This document shows positions 18,576 to 32,900 of a DNA stretch of 64,000 nucleotides, in pieces (the first letter of the stretch is position 1; each line of letters starts with the position of its first letter). The translations under genes were made by a program, and so were the position numbers. Location of the stretch: the NCBI GenBank assembly GCA_029339505.1, contig JAQISU010000115.1:10677001-10741000 (forward strand), given 5' to 3'. This DNA comes from Unio delphinus. Lineage: Eukaryota > Mollusca > Bivalvia > Unionida > Unionidae. The notes beneath the pieces are model-generated. The model saw nothing but the letters and a program-made list of their open reading frames with translations. It had not been told where the DNA came from and ran no database searches.

Positions 18576-19905
18576 AACCTCCAACAAAACTTCTTCTCTC
18601 ACCTTTCATAACTCCTCTTACCAAGAATCATTTATAGATGATGTATTCCTCACAAGCATAACTTTGACAAAGATTTTTACAAACATTACCCCTTGGTGAC
18701 CAACTCTTAATTATTATGTTACTTATGCTTGAACCTTCTGACTAAGCATCTTCAATTTATTTACTTCTTTTGGCAGAAATTACCTCATTTTATACTAAGG
18801 CTTAACTTTTCTTTCATGATAAGAAAAAAGTAGTGAATTTGAAAAATTATTAGCACCAAAAGGTACCTCTATGCAGTTTGCTTGTTATTAGCTATGAAGT
18901 GGTCAAGGATGGAAAGTGACCATATGCCTTGGAATGGCCTGAATAAAATTACTCTTTCAGTGAAACCTGTTTTGAAAGACCACTGCTATGTGAGACCACC
19001 TGTCTTGAGAGACCATATTCTCAACACACAAATTTAATGATTATATAGCATTGTGACCTGTTATGAGACCACATGTCTTGAGAGATCATAGTTTTATGGC
19101 AGAAAGGATGGTTTTTCAAGACAGGTACAAAAAGATGACCTGGGTTCAAGTCTTCTACCTAGGTAGTTATGTTTTTCTGGCTAATGATAAAGTTATTAGG
19201 TCTATATAAGGTAAATTATATTGGTATGTTTCATCTCACCATACCTTTTCAAAAATCATGACAGAAAAAACAAGATTCTCATGGGAATTCAATATTTAAA
19301 TAGGCTTGTTGTACCATATAAAGAAATTCTGCCATATGTTATTCTATAATGCATACCATATTTAATATGATCTGTTTATGTTTCCAAATAAAGAAGTCCA
19401 TATCCAGCACACAAAAATACAATGCTGAAGACAATGGTAGTTGGCAGATGAACTAATAGAGTGGACGATCCAAAAGAAAATACCAGATGAAGGTAAATGG
19501 AAATTTAACACTCATTTCTACAATGAAATTCAGCAATTCTGGTATTAAATAGCAGGCGTTTTAAGTTCTTTCCATATATACATGTAACATCTTCAAATGT
19601 TTGACATTGATTCATATAGGTTCATTTGAGTATCCGATCAATTAAATAGGGATGCTAATGGTATTACTATTTTGACATAATTACACCTTTTGGTTGAAAT
19701 AGCATCAACATTTTAGAGCTTGTTTTGGAAACAAAATGGTTTACAGACAGATGAATTACAAAGTGAGAGATGATTGTGTTCACAATTTCCACCTGTATTA
19801 TATACCAGAGGGATAAAGAGCAAAGGTTTCATAACAATTGCTATTACCATGCTAAGATCTTCTTTGTCATTATGATGAGGAAATGAGTGGCCTGACAAGC
19901 ACATT
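18576..19905. other. Intergenic, no gene; degenerate repeat at about 18955-19135
   Basis: I see no coding sequence. Around 18955-19135 phrases such as GAGACCACCTGTCTTGAGAGACCA recur twice; a related phrase (GACCTGTCTTATAAAGGAC) occurs near 25450-25485, so this is probably an old interspersed repeat of unknown class. Confidence 0.4.
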
Positions 19906-19907
19906 TT

Positions 19908-20325
19908 GCAGATATGTCTTATGCATAATGTCACCACAGCACAGTCCATACATGTGTGTAACAGGTGTAATGTCACCACAGCACAGTCCATACATGTGTT
20001 TAACAGGTGTAATGTCACCTCAGCACAGTCCATACATGTGTGTAACAGGTGTAATGTAACATCTGCACAGTCCATACATGTGTTTAACAGGTGTAATGTC
20101 ACCTCAGCACAGTCCATACATGTGTGTAACAGGTGTAATGTCACCTCAGCACAGTCCATATATGCGTGTAACAGGTGTAATGTCACCTCAGCACAGTCCA
20201 TACATGTGTGTAACAGGTGTAATGTCACCTCAGCACAGTTCATACATGTATGTAACAGGTGTAATGTCACCTCAGCACAGTTCATACATGTGTGTAACAG
20301 GTGTAATGTCACATCATCACATTCC
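19908..20325. repeat. 42-bp minisatellite, about 10 units
   Basis: Units of 42 bp (core AACAGGTGTAATGTCACC, TCAGCACAGTCCATACATG). Because 42 is divisible by 3, open frames run through on both strands (for example HTCMDCAEVTLHLL repeats); these are not genes. Confidence 0.95.
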
Positions 20326-20846
20326 TGGCTATACAGTGATTGAACTGCTAACAATGTGGAAGGGGATATAGCCATAACTTGTCACACATGGCACAGAAGG
20401 ATATTCTCCCTTGTTAAAGCTAATTTGTTTTCATTGTGGTTCATTCTAAACACTCTCTGCAAGAACTTGTACATAAGATATTATAAAAAAAATGATTCTG
20501 TATGAAAGAATGAAAAATAACATAATGCAAAAATATGCAAAACTACTTTATTTGATAATCTAAGTTTTAAGTATTTGTTGCTCCATGAACTTTTCAATGA
20601 TACAATAGAAAAAGAACAGAAGGTAAAATCACATTATGTGTATTTCTCTGATCACTTATTCAAGTTCAGTAAATATTCACAATACATTTATTAAAAGGTA
20701 ATTTAAATTATTAAGGACGGAAATTTGCACAACACAGTAATGTTGGAATCATTGAATATTCACACATGTAAAAAGTAACTTAAAGCAGATCAGTCTAAAG
20801 AAATCTTAATTTTGTGTCAACCAAAAGTGTATTAGCATGCAATCAT
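20326..20846. other. 3' flank / UTR of the host gene
   Basis: Downstream of the stop at 20847 on the minus strand. An AATAAA (plus-strand TTTATT at 20687-20692) lies about 155 nt past the stop and is a candidate poly(A) signal. Otherwise nothing recognised. Confidence 0.4.
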
Positions 20847-20993
20847 TCAGGTGTGAGTGGTCCTAGTCTTGATCCTGTGATGTGGTGGACGGAATACTCC
20901 AGGGGTATAACCAAAACCAAAGTCCAGTTTGGGAATGTCTGCATTGATGTCCACTCCACTAACCTCAAGGACAGATGTGCGGCCATTGTCCTC
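20847..20993 (-). CDS. Host gene terminal coding exon
   Basis: Acceptor TTTCTAG; 48 codons and TGA at 20847-20849. Encodes EDNGRTSVLEVSGVDINADI then PKLDFGFGYTPGVFRPP and a basic end HHRIKTRTTHT. Confidence 0.82.
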   Translation of the reverse strand, partial: EDNGRTSVLEVSGVDINADIPKLDFGFGYTPGVFRPPHHRIKTRTTHT

Positions 20994-23900
20994 CTAGAAA
21001 TAATTAAATTACAAAAATATTCTGACATTTCTTGTGACAATATTAATGAACCTAAAAACCAATTGTCCAGATATTAACTAATTATACATATAAACAGTGA
21101 CAAATGATATGGAAGAGAAGTCAGAAGAAATTAACCCAATCACACTATTCCCATATATTTAAAATCTCTAATAATTTAAATCAAGAAAAACATGAAATCA
21201 GCTAATGACTCCAAAAGGTTTGTACAGGTGTGGGTTTTAAGTATTATACGAATCCAGAGGCCATCAGGAACTTTGGATAAAAAACCATTAGGCATTTTAA
21301 CTGTTAGCTCTGGGACTGAAACTGGGATCACAGGAAAGTTCCCAACCACAACACTGTTTAGGAAAGTTATAATAAGTAGTGTTATAAATGAGTTTGCCTT
21401 ATAATGAGGTAGATTAAAATAGCCAAGTTATCCCATAATTGTAATTAATGAGTATACTTGTGTTATATTAAGGAAATCGCCTTACAGTAGGAAGGGTAAA
21501 TAAAGTTACCCATAATTGTAATTAATGATCACACTTGTGTTATACAAGGGAAATAATCCTTATAATGAGGCTGGGTACCAAATAAAAAGTTACCTCATAA
21601 TTAAAATTACTGACCATACCTGTATTTTACAAGGGACATGATAATATAATGAGGTAGGGTAAAAAAGTTACCTCATAATTACAATTACTGGTCATACCTG
21701 TATTATACAGGGGAAATGACAATATGAGGTAGGGTAACGAAGTTATCCCCTAATTGCAAGTCATGACCAGGGTGAAAGGGTTAAGGGTGGATAGGGACAG
21801 CCTGAAAATGGAAAACTGATGTACAGTACTGTAAGTACGTGTCTTTATAAAATAGCCAACATATCAGGTTGTTGATGTTTTTTTGAATTTACAGAAATTC
21901 TTGGACAAGATCAATTGGCCAGACTAACAAGTTTGTCTAAATGCTTATTATATGTTGAAACTATCCTAAATAATGCTTGCTACAACTGATTAAAAGTGGG
22001 GTGGGTGAGCTTATTAGTAATGATGGGCTAATCAAGGAATGGCAGATTCCAGTCTTTGTAAAGAATGAAAAAAAACCACTATGGCCACACAAAGAGTTTT
22101 CATGTAAAATCACCTCAACATCAATGCTCTCCTCTATGTTCTCTGCATTGTCCTCACTCTTATTGCTAGAGTCATCTGATTCATCTGACATAATGGACAC
22201 TTTGCTGCCATTCTTAATCTTCGCCATCGCATTGTATGCACTTGTCTTCCATGCCCTAAGACGTCTGTAATTTCATAATTATAATAATAATAATTATTAA
22301 TATGAAATGCGATTCTACATCTAGATCATGAAATTGGATTTTTGGGGTTTATGATTGCATTGGGACCTGTAAGTACACATATATAGTTTAGTTGCATTTA
22401 ATGCCATTGGCTCCATATGAATGCTTAGAAAATCACATATACTTAAGAAGTGTGATGTTTATTTTCATTATTTGTGTACTTATCTTTTGGAGCCTCAAAA
22501 ATGAAAATCGTGAAAGGAATTTTCTCAGTCCGATGTAGAACCATTTGTCTGATAATCTTTACCTGCCATAATACTATGTCACATAAAAATAAACTGATAT
22601 TTTATTACCACTCCATACTGATACAATCTTGTTAAAAATGTTTTGCATCAAAAAAGCATTTAGACCTTTCTTTAGCACCACGATATATGTTTTTATCGAT
22701 GACCTGACAAAAGCACACGAGAGAAATGTGTGCCAATGTAAGCATGCAGTCAAAAACATGGAGTGACAAATGCTCAGACATAAGCAAACATGTGAACAAA
22801 TGTACTTCCCAAAAAATTAAAAAAAATAAATTTGCTAAAATAATGTTGGTTTATTTACTTAGAAAGTTGATTACTTTATACATGGCGAGCGCCCTATTCA
22901 CACTTGTTGTGAAATGTTAACAAAGCTATCATTGCCTTATTCAAATATTGATGGAAAAAGAGAATATTGTGCAAGACTTGATATGCTCAGAATAAAAAAT
23001 TGAAACAATGGAATAAGTTTTTTTAAGTGACACAATATTGTGCTTCCTGCACAGAGTATATCCAGCATCACCCAGAAGATCTGGAGAAAATACATCATTT
23101 AATGAATTTGTGAAGGCCAGAAGAGAAGTGGATAATTTAATAGACAATAGGATCATAAACATGGATGAAATTCTAGCGTATTCTGATCACATTCCTGGAT
23201 GGATTGATGACAAGATGGGGTTCAAAGGTGTGAGAATTACCAAGACTAGTGCAGATTTGTAAAAATAAGACTTAAGTCCTTGCAGTTGCTGGTTCAGGAG
23301 ATGTGTTGCCTCCAGCAATTATTCACGGTATGAGAAAGTTAAACAAAATATTCATGTACTGAAAGAATGGATTGTACATGTGCGGGAGAAGCACTGTGTT
23401 GATGAGATGCCGCTGCATTGGATTCAAGAATTTTTTCTCAAGTACACTTTTTTATATTTTTAAAAATAAACTTTCAGTTGGAGTACACTTTAAAATATGT
23501 AATTTTCAAATGATTATTAAGGTGTCCCACAACTTACAACTCAAATAAACAATGTGCCCCAGAACATACAATGCACAAATAAATTGCTTTTCAAATTAAT
23601 GTATGCATGTCCCAACAAATAGTGTCCCAATATATACAGGACAATGCATGATTGCAGAGTTCAATCAAAAAGTAATTATATTATATTTAATCATCAACAG
23701 AGCATGTCACAAGAGAATAACTAATATGCTATTTAGCAGTTGCAAGATCAATTTTCAGACTGGCATGTCTGACATGCCCTCACATCATTACAGAAAGGTC
23801 ATTTCCCATACTGAGAAAAATTGAACAAGCTCTTCAGAGAAATTTGAAAAACTGTAATACCCAGTCTCTAATGAGTGGAAAAGTGAACATAATGGTCAGT

Positions 23901-26900
23901 AGGATGCATTTCTGTAGAAATTTCTCACAATTCTGTTGTGACTGCATATTTTAAGAAAACAACACATTTTAGTATTTTGTTTTTATATTTCATTTCTTAT
24001 CTGACTGCATGGCCAGGTGAGCAAAAACTCATTTTAAATATGCAGTACATTTCATTAATTTTAGTATACTGCTATATGGTTATTTAAAAACATGTTAGGA
24101 TTATGTAATCCTGCTTTTCTGGTGAGTGAATGAAAAAAGACACAAAAACTTCCCCTACAGTGCTTGGAGAAGATATGAAGAACAATTTCATGGAATTAAA
24201 TGCTTTCATTCAGGTGTGTATTAATTCTATCACTAGTAAACATACCCAGTTTTGTAGAGGAAGCATACAATGACAATTCCGATGAGAAGCAAGCATCCAA
24301 CAGCTATCAGTGCCCCCATCCACCCTTTGAACCCATCTTCTGGAAGACAGTTGGTCTGATCAGGAGGGCATGCACACTGGAAGTGGTTCTGCAAATTAAG
24401 GCATATCAGAGGTTCTGCGCATTTATTTCCAACACATTCATCAATATCCTCTTCACATCGAAACCCTGTCCATCCGCCATGACAATCACAAGTGTAATAA
24501 TCATCAAAGCTCTCCTCTGTTCGCCTGGTGTCTTCACACTCATATCTTTTTGGATTTTTGCCTGCAAATAAAATATTGATCAAAACATTTTCAACAGTAT
24601 ATTAATTTTCAGTTGATAATCAGATTTATTACAGTACATAATGATATACCTTATTTTAAATGGCGGCTCACATATAATACTTAGAGATAATGTATTAAAT
24701 TGAGAATAAGGCAACATTATACCTGTTATTTTGAAGAAATGATGTATATTGCCACACATAAGAACTCTTACAGACACAGTACTTGTTTGCATGCTAATAT
24801 ATTAAAATAATATGCTTTTTGTAAAATTAATTCTTTCTATACAGCTCAGGTTGACAAACCATTACATAATGAAATGATATGACTTCACTCATTACCAAAT
24901 TGTATGGTGGTCATATGAAGTATAGGAAACCCTGGATCTAAAACAACATGGTTTCAAATTATGTCTCGTATTAAATAATGAAGAGAAAGAATTAAACAAA
25001 TAATTTGCAATTTCAAAAACTGCAAAAAAATAAAACAGTCATGTAAATGAACAACATAAAAATATAAGGTCCATAACTTTAACAGTTGTAAATCTTGAGT
25101 TATTTACTTCCTGCCATAATTTGCAATTGCTGCTTTCTGTTGCCAAAAATAGTGACTGTGTCATAGTGAAATAATTAACTAAAAAATATGCCAGAGTCAT
25201 TTTTATTACACATTTGATACATGACAATGATCTTTATAGCTTTTGCAAATGTTTCAATATGATTGGTATATTGGCATATAATGACAGGGTACCTTTCCTC
25301 ACAGTTTTTATATAATAACTTCATGAAAAGCAGGACTATTGTCAAGCCCTCCTTAATGGTCATATTGATTTTGGAATCACCTTAAACAGTTACATGGTCA
25401 GTCCCTTACACAAAATCATTGCAGCAATAAGAATCTGTTAAGCAATGACCTGTCTTAAAAGTGACCTGTCTTATAAAGGACACTTCTCCCATTTTGCATT
25501 GGTACCTGCTTAAGACATGCATGGCTGTATTTAGCTTCAGTTTATGTTTAAGCTTTGAATTAATGAATTTAAAATCAGAATTCACTTAAATCAATGTTCC
25601 TTGCAGATTTGAATTTAAATGACTTATTTTAAGTTTATTCCCTCACTTACTTTTGCAGCCTCCATTGTGGAGACAAGGTTGTGCCATCAGTGCCATCTGA
25701 AGAGTCACAATATCAGACTTGGTGGAATTCTTATCAGTAACCACAAATGTCAAGTTGTCCAATCCTATGTAGGGAGAATCCAGGTGGAAGGTTATCTTTA
25801 CAGCCATCCAAGTCATTTTGGATCGGTCCAAGGTAGAATTGACATGTGGACACTGTAGGGGTGTTAAAAATGAATAATATAAATGATTTTACATGATATT
25901 CATTTGACTTTACATCACAGGAATACAATGTATTGCTGTCAATCTCATGAAACAAACCTTATTTTGTTTCAGTCAGATTCACATACTTCTAAGCAAACAC
26001 TGGTCCAGACAAGCAAGACTGGTTAGATGTTTAGCTTCATTTAAATATACCACACTACACTCTCCTAGGAAAACACTTGTCCAGACAAGCAAGACTGGTT
26101 AGACAAATAGCCTCATTTACATATTCCACACTACACTCTCCTAGGAAAACACTTGTCCAGACAAGCAAGACTGGTTAGACATTTCGCCTCATTACAAATT
26201 CCACACTACACTCTCCTAGGAAAACACTTGTCCAGACAAGCATGACTGGTTAGAGATTTAGCCTCATTTACATATACCACACTACATTCTCCTAGGAAAA
26301 CACAAGTCCAGACAAGCAATACTGGTTACAGATTTAGCCTTATCTACATATTCCACACTACACTCTCCTACATCACAATAACAATCATCCTCAAATGTCA
26401 CTCAGACTGGATCACCTTTCAGAGAGGTCAAAACATTTTTTTTCCATAATACTAGCTACCAAGAATTGGATGATCCTCCCAAAGTATTGGGATAGCGTAC
26501 TGCTGTCCCCATTGGGAATCAAACACAGTTTGTCTGTTTCTCAGTCATGTACACATACCAATCAAAGAAAGGTCCCAACCTGCTAGGCTGTTAGTAAATG
26601 GCTTCATGTATCCATGACAGCTTAATAAAATTCATCAAGTAAATCTATTATAAATCATGTACAACAGCTGAATATAGCAAGTAGTATTATTTCTCTTACT
26701 TCTGAAAAAGTTCAGTTAATAATCTTTACTAACTACATAACTAAGAAGGCTTTGCATGAAGGCCCTTGATCTTATGGCCTATGGAGCAATTTGAATCAAT
26801 GACAACTTTTTTTTATTAAGCTGACAGCTGTCAATCATGCGAGAAAATGCAAAATAATGAAATAATACTAATGTATCAAACACATGATGAAACTTTAAGA

Positions 26901-29900
26901 CAGAGCTAGAAATGTGTTGCTGGGACACAACATGCACTGGTGCCTCAAATCAGACAGTGGTAAAACCTATCCACATGGAGTGGCAAAGACCTGATATGAA
27001 ATAACTTGTTCAAACAACTCAATTCTTAAGGTCTGTACCTCATCTTTCCGCAGAGTTTTATGAAAAGCAAGGATCTACAACTTCTAGGATGAGGTAAGTG
27101 AGTGAGAAATTAAAGCAAGAGATTAAACTTCCATTAATTCTTAAGCCACATTCAGATATCACTGTGACGCTATGGAACAAAACCAACCTCTGGCTCTAAT
27201 TTCATTAACACACACCATGTTCTAGACTTAAAGATGAAACATCTGATTGTCCCAAATTTATTTTAATTTGACTTTCTTTCATTCAGAACACATGATTCTA
27301 TACGTTCATTCCATACAAATCTGTTGCTTATATTAATCAGTTATAAGAATTGAAATTTTGATATTGATAACTTGTTTTGCTCACATTCTCTGGAAACTTG
27401 ATTCATATGTCTATAAAATATAAGATATTTGTAAAACAAATTACCATAGGTTCAATTGCTGTGTCACAGGTCTTGAACTTATCTGTGAAGTTGGCAAAGA
27501 GTGTTTCAATGATAAAGTGTCCATGTGCTGAGCTATTCTTGTGTAAAGTCAGTGTATCTCCATAATCTATGTCAAAGGCTCCAAATACGGCAGTGAAAGA
27601 AAGTGATTCATTCACTTTCAGCTGTTCATAGTATTTCTAGAAAAAAAGACAAGACATATTAGAAGTTCTAAACAGTAGCTGCAAAACCCAGCAGGAAACA
27701 AACATAATTTTGATCTGAAAGACTATGGATCAATAGTTAATGGAAAATATTTTTCACCTAACAGGTTGAACTGAAGATGTATCATGGTGACTATATTGAT
27801 TGGTGTACAATATAAATCATACCTGTGCTGGTAGAACAATCCAATTAATAGAAAATATGGAGAGCGAAATGTAAAACCTATTCCTTTTATAAGCTGGGAA
27901 ATCAAGAAAAATATGGCACATTTAACACACTGGTGCCCATTTTATAAGGTCACGCCTTCTGTAGTTGTGACCTTGCAAGAGGGGTGGGTTTACTAGGGGA
28001 GGGGGTACTATGTGAGTACTAATCAGATATAAACTATGAAAGATGTAACAATTTTACAATATTTAATATATTCTTTACAAATCACAGACTTATTATTTTT
28101 AAACAACTATGAATAATCATCAGTCTTGGTACAAAATCACCTTGTCATTAAAATATATGCACAAATATTTGGCTGTAACTATTCTTAGCCAATGATTTTG
28201 TTTTCCCACTCACTGCTGTTGAATGCATATTGTTGATGTTTATTTGAATCTTTCTGACAGCAACTTTATTAGCAGTAATCAGGAGAAACTCGCTCCTTTA
28301 CGTGAAGCCAAATTGCTTTCGTTTTTCATTCTAAACTGAGAATGTTGGTCAACATTGAAACCTTTTGCAACTACCATATATACTCGACTATAAGTCGAGA
28401 AATTTAAGACTAATTTTTAACCTAGAAACCTAAGTTCGACTTATATTCGAGTCAGAAACAATGTGCCTGTTAAAATCGACGAGAATTTTCAGCGTCATAA
28501 AATTATGCAATATTCAGCCATCATGTACGGTACATACACACAATACGTGTCAGCAGCTGAGCACCGAATTGTTTGCATTATACATAGAGATTGAAATAAT
28601 TATACCCGGTAATTTGTATTACATATTTATATAAAAATAATCTTAAATTTATTAAACTTAATAAATAAAACATATTACTTATAAACCTTTACATGTCAAC
28701 TCGACTTGATTTTATGGGTTCGACTTATACTCGCGCCGTCGATTTTGGACGCTCTTTTTACCAAATAATTACACTTCGACTTATATTTGAATCGACTTAT
28801 AGTCAAGTATATACGGTACTTATTTCTTCTCTGGGAATGTGCAGTTATTGCAGAAGATGCCATGTTTATAAAGTAAGTTTTCACATGATCAACTATTTAT
28901 TTTCAGTCTGGTACCTGGTTAAGTACATTTTATAATCTTAGAAAGGGAAGCCACATATCAATGTTATTTCCTTTAAGCAACCATTATGTTGTTACTTGCA
29001 AGAGGTAAAGTTGACAGTTTTTGTAATAATATGCCAGCCACCTTCTGCATTAGATGGATGGCTATCTTTGAGGGCTACTTTTGAACAAACAATTGATGGT
29101 GCCATGGGATTCTGACTGTATTAAGTGGGTGCGTGCTGTTCAAGTGGCTATTACAGAATGGGTCCACTGATAGCCACTATTATGCAGAGACGCACGTGTG
29201 TGCATGTGTGTGTGTGTGCGTGATTAGAATTTGTAATGTAGCTTTAAAAAACAATCAGTAATATCGCTATGATGTCCTCAGTGAGGCAGTTTATATATAG
29301 TGATGTCTAGCACTGGGGCATCATGCCACACACCAGGCCGAACAGTCCTAACACTAACCTCATAAACACTAAATACTGGCCTTTTAATGCTGACTGCCAA
29401 GCGAGGTAGCTGTTAGTACCATTTTTGTAAGTCTTTAGTATGACTTGGCTGGGAATCGAAGCCATGACCTCCTGCTTCTGCAGTAGACAATCTATAACCA
29501 CTAGGCCATTGGAGCAGTATGGGTCAGTGCTATAAATGGCTACTATATACATGCATACAATGATTAGATTATTGTATACAATGAGTTGCATTCATTATTT
29601 ACATAGAGGCAATACAAGAATATGTTTATACCATTTACTCTATATAGTTCAATCCCTAAAAAAATACTGTAAACAGCCAAATAAGGATTTTACATACATC
29701 AAGAGAAAGTCTAACAAGGAATGGCTTTCATCATTCAGTTGGCATAAATTTAATATAAATCAAGAAAGCATATACTAATAAGTTTTTCTGTATATATTTT
29801 CCATTGTGATATAATAATAATTTTCAGAAGAAAACATGACTTGTACATACAATGACTGGCTCTGATGGATCTTGGTGAAGCATGTTTTGACCAGCAGCAT

Positions 29901-32900
29901 CATACAGGAAAACTATTGGTGCATCATTTTCTTCCTTCACCTCCACTGTTAACCGGGCAGTTGAACGTGCTGATGGGATATCTGCTGCTGAAGGGTCATC
30001 ATCCAGAGTTATGTTAAATGTTATGTTTCCAGAGCAGTCCTTGCATGGTATATATGTAAAGCTGTGAATATACAAGCACTTTGTAAGGGCTTTTCCAAAT
30101 AATCATACATGGTACCCAGGGGGATGTAGTTTTTTAACAATATATGCCAGGGTATTTTGATTTCACAGAGTTCATATTAAAATTATAAGAAATTCCTAAA
30201 TCTATGAGTGAGTACCCCACTTTAAAAGAGCTTTCCCTGGGATCCATGTATGTTTTAATGGAACAGCCTTAATTACTGGTAGAGAGTGATAACCTAAATT
30301 TGAGCAAATCAAAATATGAAAAATTAAAATATAATTTTTAAATTCAAGTCCAAATTTTATGCAGCAAATTAAAAACCTTTACCTCTAATATCACACATAG
30401 TGTGTAATCTAACACATGGATGGATTAATTAACTGATTACTGAGTAGAGTTACTGCCAAAGTAGGCTCAGTGAAATATGTTGTATAAAAATTAAAGATAC
30501 ATTTTTCATCTCAATTTGGCTTTAAACAAAATATAAATGAAAATAAATATAGGTGAATTTACCCCAAATAACATTAAGCAAGTGATATGGTTCACAGGAG
30601 ACTGATACCCTCAAAAAAAAGGGTGAAACTGATTTTGAAAAAATCCATCTCTTATCAATAAATGTTGTTGTTTTTGCAGGGTTTAATGCCATTTTTCAGC
30701 ACACGATAGGCTATACATGGCGGCCAGTATTATTGATGGAGGAAGATCCCAGGGAAAGCCCTGGAAAGTACCACTGACCCACGAGAAGCTACTGGCAAGC
30801 TTTCTCACATAACTACATTAGCCGAATCTTAGACTCAAACTAACGCAGACAGAGGTGAGATGGCAGTGATCCGTAACAGAAAGCGCTTTAGACCACTCGG
30901 CCACCTGTGGCCCCTTATCAATAAATTATACAAAAAAACCTTCATTTAAAATGATTCAAATATATCAGAGGCTTTAAAACATAAAAAAAATAAAATATAA
31001 AAAAGTGCTAATTTTCATAAACTATAAACAAATATTTTATAAAATAGCCTTTACCGTGATAATTCTATGATAGTAAATATGTAAAAGCATTGAGAATTTT
31101 ATAATTCATGGAATGTTTCATATGTGGTTTAGTTTTCTAAAGAAAATTTCACTATGATAAAATGTATCTTCCAGAAACACTAAAAGTATCATTTTGTGAA
31201 TTTCAAAAAATTAATGACCATCAGAACTTACCCTGAAGACACAGATGAAAGTTAAACAAATTTACATGGACTATTAGAAAAGTTAATACCTTCCATCAGG
31301 TGTCATTGTCACTTCTCCTGGCACAGGTAATTGGGAAGGATTGATTGTATAAATTACTTTGTCTCCCTCAGGATCATATGCTTTCAGTTCATACAGGACA
31401 CCTTGAGAATTTGAAAATAACAGAATAGCACCGCACATCCATAAACATTATTAATATTCAATTAAATAAATAAACTGAATAACACTTAATGAATCCAAAT
31501 ACTTGTAAGATTATTTTACATTTGTATACAACATCTTGAATGTGTTAAATTTGGAGTTAACAGTTTTACCATGAATTACAGGTGAGGATGTCAAATATGG
31601 GATTTTATTATCACTGAGTTTTACAGGTGTTAACTCACTACATTTGATGCTGAAACAATAGATACATGTAACTGTACATTTATCATTATCATCTTAAAAT
31701 CCTGCAACAAAAACGTTATTTCCATAGATAAACACTTTCCATTCACTTTTTGCGTGATTTTTATTTTCAAACTCTTTAAAACACAAACAATTTATGTGAA
31801 TTAAGAATCTAATGGTTTAGAATGCTATAGCTCATTATGATTTGCAAATCAACTGGTTGAATAACCTGGTTCTCTCACACGTATAATCCATAGTTCTATG
31901 TTAATCAGAGTCCGAAAGTGTAATTATCCATGGCTATGTTATAGGAAATTTCAATATGTCATGAAAGTGATTCTCCATGGGATCACTGGGAAATGACTGT
32001 CCATGAATCTATGTTACTGGAAGAGTCAACATATAATAAACTGTGATATTCCATGGTTCTATGTTACTGGGAGAGTCAACATATCACGAACTGTGATATT
32101 CCATTGTCCTTTGCTACTGGGAGAGTCAAAATATAAACTGTAATATTCCATGTGTCATGTTGTAAGGATTAACCAGATTTCAATATGAATATGTTAGGCA
32201 CTATGGCTTTTATTTCGCACAGTCAATATGTATGAAGGTTAATTCAACGAACAAAGGTCTCGAGCCAGTTAATTAACATGGCATAAAATTTGTAACTCAT
32301 TATATTTTGGGTAAGCCAGTTACATAATAATTTCGATCACAGGTAAGTAATGGAATTCTGTTTCAGATGAAAGGGAAGTAAAAAATGTCTGATAATTATT
32401 TGAATCAACATCCACTCGGAATTGAGCAAGATGTGACCAACATTAGAATCGCAAGTTTAAATCTATTATCTTGAGAACTAAATGGCAGTAGTCGCTAAAA
32501 CCATCTTGCATGAATTACGCGAAGATAACTACTCTGACATCATTCAAAATTTGCAGGAAACTTGTATATTCTGGGAATTACAAGGAGCTTCATTCAGTAC
32601 AGGTCAGTGACTATTTGCTCAATTGTTGTAATATATTACTGCAAAGTAAGTGACTTTAATTGTTGCAGTATGTATACTTTAGTACGTAGAATTACCATTT
32701 GTAGGGTTTGATTCATTTGTAGTGGTTGATATACATGCATATTTGGAGATATGAGCTATGTTTATGTATTGAATTAATATTGTAATTTGTTACTTGGTTA
32801 ATTTGTAGTAACCTTGTGTATTTATTCTTCGATATTGTAGATTTGCAAATGTTGAATTTAATTATAAACTTTGTATAATGGTTGCAGTGTGCAACATTAG

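Noticed and set aside
19713..20375. 220-residue minus-strand repeat ORF (and plus-strand partners)
   Set aside because: Created by a 42-bp minisatellite whose unit length is a multiple of three; open on both strands.
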